64,000 nucleotides of DNA from JADKAV01 sp963704075 (GTDB taxonomy: Bacteria; Actinomycetota; Actinomycetes; S36-B12; UBA10799): NCBI GenBank assembly GCA_963704075.1, contig CAVPGV010000009.1, forward strand, positions 186,001 through 250,000. Direction: 5' to 3'. Position 1 is the stretch's first letter. Each line of letters opens with the position of its first letter. Below the pieces are notes generated by a model. It was not told the DNA's origin and made no database searches. It saw only the letters and a program-made list of their open reading frames with translations. Positions 58,976 to 64,000 of the stretch are shown here, one piece after another. A program made the position numbers and the translations under genes.

Positions 58976-60901
58976 CAGAGCCTCACCACCAGGAGCGCCA
59001 CGAAGAGCAGGAAGGCACCGGCCAGCATCGACAGCGCGTACGACCGCGAGTAGCCGGTCTGCCACTTGCGCAACCGGTTGGACAGGCCCGCGGTGGCCGA
59101 TCCCATGGCCACGACCGCCCCGTCGATGCTGCGGTTGTCGAACCACACCAGGGCCCGGGTCAGGTACTGACCAGGACGCATGAACACCGCCTCGTTGAAC
59201 GCATCCCCGTACAGGTCCTTACGTGCCGCAACGGTCAGCGGCGACACCGACGTCGGGGCGGTCAGCGGAACCTCGCGGCGGTACTGCTGGTAGGCCAGCA
59301 GGGCACCGACGATGACCAGTGCGAGGGTCGACCCACTGATCACCGGTATGGGTATCGGTGGTTCGGGGTGTTCGAAGCCCACGACCGGTTCCAGCCACTT
59401 CTCGATAGCGCCGTTCCAGGCCAGCAGGAAACCGCTGGCCAGCGACGCGATGCCCAGGATGATCAACGGGATGGTCATCACCGGCGGGGACTCGTGCGGA
59501 TGCACGTCGTCGGTCCAGCGCTTCTTGCCCAGGAACGTCATGGTGAACAACCGGGTCATGTAGAAGGCGGTGATCCCGGCGCCGATCATGGCGGCCAGAC
59601 CCGCGGCCCAACTGTGCGCGAACGCCGGCTTCGATGATCTTGTCCTTCGAGTAGAAGCCGGAGAACGGTGGCACCCCCATGATCGCCAGCCAGCCGGCGG
59701 CGAACGTGACGTACGTGACCACCATGACGGTGCGGATGCCTCCGAACCGTCGCATGTTCTCCTGGTTGTTGAACGAGTGCATGACCGAGCCGGCACCGAG
59801 GAACATATTGGCCTTGAAGAAGCCGTGGTTGACCAGGTGGAAGATGGCGAACACGTAGCCGATCGGCCCGAGCCCGGCGGCCAGCACCATGTACCCGATC
59901 TGGGACATGGTGGAGCCTGCGAGAACCTTCTTGATCTCGTCCTTGGCCAAACCGATGATCGCCCCGAAGATCAGCGTGAACGCACCGATGAAGATGACCA
60001 CGGTCTGCGCGGTGGGTGCGCCGTCGAAGATCGGGTTGGACCGGGCGATGAGGTACACACCGGCGGTCACCATCGTGGCCGCGTGGATCAGCGCCGAGAC
60101 CGGGGTCGGACCCTCCATGGCGTCCAGCAACCAGGACTGCAGCGGGAACTGCGCGGACTTCCCACACGCCGCGAGCAGCAGCAGCAGCCCGATCCAGGTC
60201 AGCGTCCCCTCGCTGGACTCCCCGGCCTGTGCGAAGACCTCCGGGAACGTGACCGTCCCGAACGACACGAAGATCGCCATGATCGCCACGGACAGCCCGA
60301 AGTCACCCACCCGGTTGACCACGAAGGCCTTCTTGGCCGCCACGGCAGCGCTCGGCTTGTACTGCCAGAAGCCGATCAGCAGGTACGAGGCCAGGCCCAC
60401 GCCCTCCCAGCCGACGTAGAGCAGCAGGTAGTTGTCGGCGAGCACCAGCAGCAGCATCGCCGCGACGAACAGGTTCAGGTAGGCGAAGAACAGCCGCCGC
60501 TTCGGGTCATCTTTCATGTACCCGATGGAGTAGATGTGGATCAGCGATCCGACACCGGTGATCAGCAGCACGAACGTCATCGACAGCTGGTCGATCTGCA
60601 GCCCCACGTTGGCGGTGAAACTGCCGACGAAGACCCAGTCCCACAGGTGCTGGATGATCCCGCGCTCCTCCGAGGGCCGGGCCAGCAGGCCCAGCCACAT
60701 CATGACGGCGAGGATGAACGAGCCGATCGGCAGCGCGGTGGCCAGGTAGTGGCCCCACGAGTCGGTGCGGCGCCCGAAACTGAGCAGCACCGCGGCACCG
60801 ATCAGCGGCAGGGCGATGAGCACCCAGATGTAGGTGAAGATGCCCTCCGGCGGGGCATACGTGATGGTCGGCGTCGCGGACGCCAGCAGGTCGGTGGTCA
60901 T
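58975..60901 (-). CDS. nuoL: NADH-quinone oxidoreductase subunit L, one frame break
   Basis: About 641 residues when joined. First part: WEGVGLASYLLIGFWQYKPS, CGKSAQFPLQSWLLDAMEGP, and MVTAGVYLIARSNPIFDGAP. After a +1 break near 59628 (GCCGGCGTTC, extra G) it continues AAFAHSWAAGLAAMIGAGIT and the lateral C-terminal helix region. Required for complex I function, so a base-call insertion is likely. Shares one base with nuoK (stop/start). Confidence 0.95.
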
Positions 60902-61200
60902 CAGAACCTCAGCAGACTGGGCTCGTCCACCGAGGCGCTGCGGCGGGTCCGGAAGATGACCACGATGATCGCCAGGCCGACGACCACTTCAGCGGCGGCC
61001 ACCACCATGGTGAAGAACGCGAAAACCTGCCCCTCGAGGTTGCCGTGCATCCGGGCGAAGGCCACGAACGCCAGGTTGGAGGCGTTGAGCATGAGTTCCA
61101 CGCACATGAACACCACGATGGCGTTACGGCGGAACAGCATCCCGAACGCCCCGAGGCTGAACAAGATCGCCGACAGGGCGATGTAGTGGTCGGTCGTCAC
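60901..61200 (-). CDS. nuoK: NADH-quinone oxidoreductase subunit K
   Basis: 99 residues, three membrane helices; the second carries the conserved Glu in VVFMCVELMLNASNLAFVAF, the third AAEVVVGLAIIVVIF. Overlaps nuoJ and nuoL. Confidence 0.97.
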   Translation of the reverse strand: MTTDHYIALSAILFSLGAFGMLFRRNAIVVFMCVELMLNASNLAFVAFARMHGNLEGQVFAFFTMVVAAAEVVVGLAIIVVIFRTRRSASVDEPSLLRF

Positions 61201-62024
61201 CTTTCCTCCCCGGAGGTGTCGTCGGTGGCCGCACCGAGCTCGTCGACGACGACGTCGTGCCCCGCAGCGACCTCGTCAACCTCCTCGACGTCGACCCGGT
61301 CGACCGGTGTTTCGCGCAGCGCCATGGGCCGCGGCACGGAGATCTCAGCCACCGAACCGTCGGGCAGCAGTGCTGGGGTGTCCACCGCGTTGTGCCGGGC
61401 GAACGTGCCCGGCGGCGGCAGAGCGCTGGGATGCGGGCCCTTGAACCGGGCCTGTGACATATCGCGTTGTGTGGGCTTGGGCTTGAAGTGTTCCTGGTGG
61501 GTCAGGATCATGGCGCCGAGTGCGGCGGTGATCAGCAGGGCCGAGGTCACCTCGAACGCGAACACGTACTGCGTGAAGATCAGTTCGGCCAGCCCCTGCA
61601 GGTTCCCGCCGTTGACCGAGTTGGCTTCGTCCAGCGAGCCGGCGGGCAGATCCCGGGTGCCCTGACCCAGGATGCCGACCAGCAGCACCCCGAAGCCGAG
61701 GCCGAAGAAGATCGCCGGTCCGCGTTGGTTCTTGACGGTCTCGATCAACGAGTCCGAGGAGTCGACGCCGACCACCATCAGCACGAACAGGAACAGCATC
61801 ATGATCGCGCCGGTGTACACGATCACCTGCACCATGCCCAGGAACGGCGCCGACAGGCTCACGTAGAGGATCGCCAAGTTGATCATGGTCATCGCCAGGA
61901 ACAAGGCGCTGTGCACGGCCTTGCGCGAGAACAGCATGCCCATGGCCCCCAGCACGGCCAGTGCCCCGCAGATCCAGAAGACCGCGGCCTCCCCGGTGTT
62001 CTGCGCGGCCAGCGTCACGGTCAC
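61197..62024 (-). CDS. nuoJ: NADH-quinone oxidoreductase subunit J
   Basis: 275 residues. Five helices in the first ~170 (ALFLAMTMINLAILYVSLSA, VQVIVYTGAIMMLFLFVLMV). The last ~100 residues form a soluble, acidic extension ending VDVEEVDEVAAGHDVVVDEL and beyond, longer than in E. coli but common in actinobacteria. Overlaps nuoI and nuoK by 4 bp each. Confidence 0.96.
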   Translation of the reverse strand: MTVTLAAQNTGEAAVFWICGALAVLGAMGMLFSRKAVHSALFLAMTMINLAILYVSLSAPFLGMVQVIVYTGAIMMLFLFVLMVVGVDSSDSLIETVKNQRGPAIFFGLGFGVLLVGILGQGTRDLPAGSLDEANSVNGGNLQGLAELIFTQYVFAFEVTSALLITAALGAMILTHQEHFKPKPTQRDMSQARFKGPHPSALPPPGTFARHNAVDTPALLPDGSVAEISVPRPMALRETPVDRVDVEEVDEVAAGHDVVVDELGAATDDTSGEER

Positions 62025-62575
62025 GTGGCACTCCCTTCGACCGCGTCCTTGAGGGGTTCCCCGGCTCCGGTGACCCGCCCCTGGTAGTAATCCTTCTCCG
62101 TGGCCCCGTCGACCATGTCATGGGGTGGGTTCACCATGCCGGGCAGCAGTGGCCCCAGCAGGTCCTGCTTCTCGTAGATCAGCTTCTGGCGACTGTCGTC
62201 GGCCAATTCGAACTCGTGGATCATGGTCAGCGCCCGCGTGGGGCAGGCCTCGATGCACAGCCCGCAGCCGATGCAGCGCAGGTAGTTGATCTGGTACACC
62301 CGTCCGTAGCGCTCACCCGGGGAGTACCGGCCGCCGCTGTCGTTGTCGGCGCCCTGCACGAAGATCGCATCGGCCGGACAGGCCCATGCGCACAACTCGC
62401 AGCCGATGCACTTCTCGAGGCCGTCCGGGTGCCGGTTGAGCTGGTGGCGGCCGTGATACCGCGGCTTCGGGGGGAACTCGTCCTTCTCCTCCGGGTACTG
62501 CTCGGTGACGACCTTGCGGAACATGGTGGCGAAGGTCGTGGAGAATCCCTTGACCACAGGTGGGACATCAGGCAT
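62021..62575 (-). CDS. nuoI: NADH-quinone oxidoreductase subunit I
   Basis: 184 residues from ATG 62575. Two 4Fe-4S motifs CIGCELCAWACP (~59-70) and CIGCGLCIEACP (~98-109). Passes electrons to the N2 cluster in NuoB. Overlaps nuoH by 8 bp. Distinct from the NuoI-like ferredoxin at 45.7 kb. Confidence 0.97.
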   Translation of the reverse strand: MPDVPPVVKGFSTTFATMFRKVVTEQYPEEKDEFPPKPRYHGRHQLNRHPDGLEKCIGCELCAWACPADAIFVQGADNDSGGRYSPGERYGRVYQINYLRCIGCGLCIEACPTRALTMIHEFELADDSRQKLIYEKQDLLGPLLPGMVNPPHDMVDGATEKDYYQGRVTGAGEPLKDAVEGSAT

Positions 62576-63848
62576 TGTGCGGCTCCTGTTCGACGGCCGG
62601 GACATTGCTCGGTTCGAGCAACTCCTGGCCGGGCATCGGCGGGACCGGGTGACCGCCGGCGAAGGGGTCCACCGGCTCGGCGGACGCCACCTCGGCGGCC
62701 TCCTGTGCTTCGGCACGGCGATCGCGGTGCACCTGCGCGACATACGACGAGATGATCAGCAACACCAGCGCGAATCCGAAGGCCACCATCACCTGCAGAT
62801 ACGCCGACCCGTCGGGGCCGATGGCGTAGCGGGCGACCGACGCCACGATGATCCAGGCCAGGGCGGTCGGGATGAGCACCTTCCAGCCGAACCGCATGAA
62901 CTGGTCGTAGCGCAACCGCGGCAGGGTGCCGCGCAGCCAGATGAACACGAAGATGAACGAGACCACCTTCATCAGGAACCAGAGCATCGGCCACCAGCCC
63001 TCGTTGGCCCCGGACCAGATCGAGATCGGCCAGGGCGCCCGCCAGCCGCCGAGGAACAGCGTGGTGGCAAGCGCCGAGACAGTGACCATGTTGATGTACT
63101 CGGCCAGGAAGAACATCGCGAACTTCAGCGACGAGTACTCGGTGTGGAAACCGCCCACCAGTTCACCCTCGGCTTCGGGCAGGTCGAAGGGCGCCCGGTT
63201 GACCTCTCCGACCATCGAGGTGGCGTAGATGATGAACGACGGAAGCAGGAGCAGCACGTACCAGAGTTTCGTCTGGGCGTTGACGATCTCGGAGGTCGAG
63301 GCGCTGCCGGCGAAGAGGAAGACGGCCACGAACGACAGACCCATCGCGATCTCGTAGGAGATCATCTGCGCGGTGCTGCGCAGACTGCCGAGCAGCGGAT
63401 AGGTCGAGCCGGACGCCCAGCCGGCCAGCACGATGCCGTAGATGCCGATCGAGGCGATCGCCAGCACGTACAGGACGCTGACCGGGAAGTCCGTCAGTTG
63501 CAGCATCGTGGTCTGACCGAAGATCGAGACTTCCGGGCCGAACGGGATGACCGCGAAGGCCATGAACGCGGGCACCGCGGACAGGATCGGCGCCAGGATG
63601 TACACGCCGAGTTCCACCTTGCGCGGGATGACTTCTTCCTTGAGGGCGAGTTTGAACCCGTCCATCAATGACTGCAGCAACCCGAACGGGCCCACCCGGT
63701 TGGGGCCGACCCGGCTCTGCATCCGGGCGACCACGCGGCGCTCACCCCAGATGGTCAGCAGCACGATGACCACCAGCAGGGCGAACAGGGCGACGACCTT
63801 GAGCAGGATCAGCCAGAACGGGTCACTGCCGAACCCGGCCACGTTCAT
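62568..63848 (-). CDS. nuoH: NADH-quinone oxidoreductase subunit H
   Basis: 426 residues. Membrane subunit at the quinone site. ERRVVARMQSRVGPNRVGPF, VGEVNRAPFDLPEAEGELV, and GGFHTEYSSLKFAMFFLAEY are conserved. About eight helices, then an ~80-residue soluble C-terminal extension (EAQEAAEVASAEPVDPF). Overlaps the nuoG stop (ATGA). Confidence 0.97.
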   Translation of the reverse strand: MNVAGFGSDPFWLILLKVVALFALLVVIVLLTIWGERRVVARMQSRVGPNRVGPFGLLQSLMDGFKLALKEEVIPRKVELGVYILAPILSAVPAFMAFAVIPFGPEVSIFGQTTMLQLTDFPVSVLYVLAIASIGIYGIVLAGWASGSTYPLLGSLRSTAQMISYEIAMGLSFVAVFLFAGSASTSEIVNAQTKLWYVLLLLPSFIIYATSMVGEVNRAPFDLPEAEGELVGGFHTEYSSLKFAMFFLAEYINMVTVSALATTLFLGGWRAPWPISIWSGANEGWWPMLWFLMKVVSFIFVFIWLRGTLPRLRYDQFMRFGWKVLIPTALAWIIVASVARYAIGPDGSAYLQVMVAFGFALVLLIISSYVAQVHRDRRAEAQEAAEVASAEPVDPFAGGHPVPPMPGQELLEPSNVPAVEQEPHNA

Positions 63849-64000
63849 GAAACCCTCCCGACGCTCACACGCACCGTATCGCCGCTGGCCACGCCGAGTG
63901 CGGACACCACGTTGGTTCCCGAATTCGTGGGCAACCAGACCACCCCGGACGGCATGTCGGTGACCAACGCCGGCAGCGTCAGGGAGCCGACGTCACCGGT
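63845..64000 (-). CDS. nuoG: NADH-quinone oxidoreductase subunit G, C-terminal end (runs off right edge)
   Basis: The last ~51 residues of NuoG: LPALVTDMPSGVVWLPTNSG and VASGDTVRVSVGRVS, the C-terminal molybdopterin-like fold end. The stop overlaps the nuoH start. The rest lies outside the window. Confidence 0.85.
   Translation of the reverse strand, partial: TGDVGSLTLPALVTDMPSGVVWLPTNSGTNVVSALGVASGDTVRVSVGRVS

Overview
This window is a high-GC chromosome fragment from an actinobacterium (Actinomycetota). The evidence is: IdeR-type DtxR regulator, DUF3027 and DUF2530 proteins, a DUF222/HNH (13E12-type) element, LpdA-type flavoprotein, MaoC pair beside rpmG, Ku with a Lys/Ala-rich tail, an rpoB that fits a TTG start, and many GTG starts. 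Several gene neighbourhoods match what I remember of Mycobacterium and Streptomyces (lpdA / gamma-glutamylcyclotransferase / purine nucleoside phosphorylase / phosphohexomutase; tRNAs-rpmG-MaoC pair-murB-aspC-tRNA-Trp-secE-nusG-rplKA-rplJL-rpoBC). The genus cannot be named from this sequence alone.

Layout. 1-2.4 kb: partial lpdA, ku, and a divergent stand-alone LigD-type polymerase. 2.4-5.7 kb: broken pirin gene, gamma-glutamylcyclotransferase-like gene, 43-bp tandem repeats, and a decayed DUF222/HNH element. 5.9-10.1 kb: an overlapping nucleoside-salvage operon (purine nucleoside phosphorylase, phosphohexo/pentomutase, deoC) that also carries a secreted barnase-like RNase and a barstar-VOC fusion. 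10.2-15.5 kb: cold-shock protein, then a minus-strand block (citrate synthase, serC, membrane proteins, DUF2530, DUF3027, lipoprotein). 15.6-19.4 kb: pdxH, a small ParA partner with parA, and photolyase coupled to ideR. 19.7-28.4 kb: NlpC/P60 hydrolase, SDR, unknown protein, aldose epimerase, MMPL transporter, GH3 glycosidase. 28.5-40.4 kb: rpoC, rpoB, rplL, rplJ, rplA, rplK, nusG, secE, tRNA-Trp, all on the minus strand. 40.5-44.7 kb: aspC, murB, MaoC pair, rpmG, tRNA-Met, tRNA-Thr, tRNA-Tyr, YajQ. 45-50.5 kb: lipoprotein, a ferredoxin plus NuoB-NuoC fusion, divergent korAB, rarD. 50.6-54.7 kb: secreted phosphodiesterase, a 44-residue Cys-rich peptide, FAD-linked oxidase, acyl-CoA dehydrogenase. 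54.9-64 kb: polyprenyl diphosphate synthase and the respiratory complex I genes nuoN to nuoG (partial), overlapping and all on the minus strand.

Working together: the minus-strand complex I operon, with a quinone side-chain synthase at its end, gives the respiratory core. KorAB makes reduced ferredoxin from 2-oxoglutarate, and the neighbouring NuoB-NuoC fusion plus 8Fe ferredoxin is a second, unusual redox module that could use it (inference). The ribosomal-protein/RNA-polymerase block carries an L10-type leader and several strong terminators.

Main oddities: (1) intergenic arrays of roughly 19-bp units placed forward and then inverted, at several loci; (2) the NuoB-NuoC fusion beside korAB; (3) barstar-VOC fusion beside a secreted RNase; (4) NusG with six exact 15-residue PDG repeats; (5) about 25 single-base frame breaks, nearly all +1 and several in essential genes, which most likely are insertion-type sequence errors. 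Where a gene is frame-broken I give its full span and call it by its combined reading.
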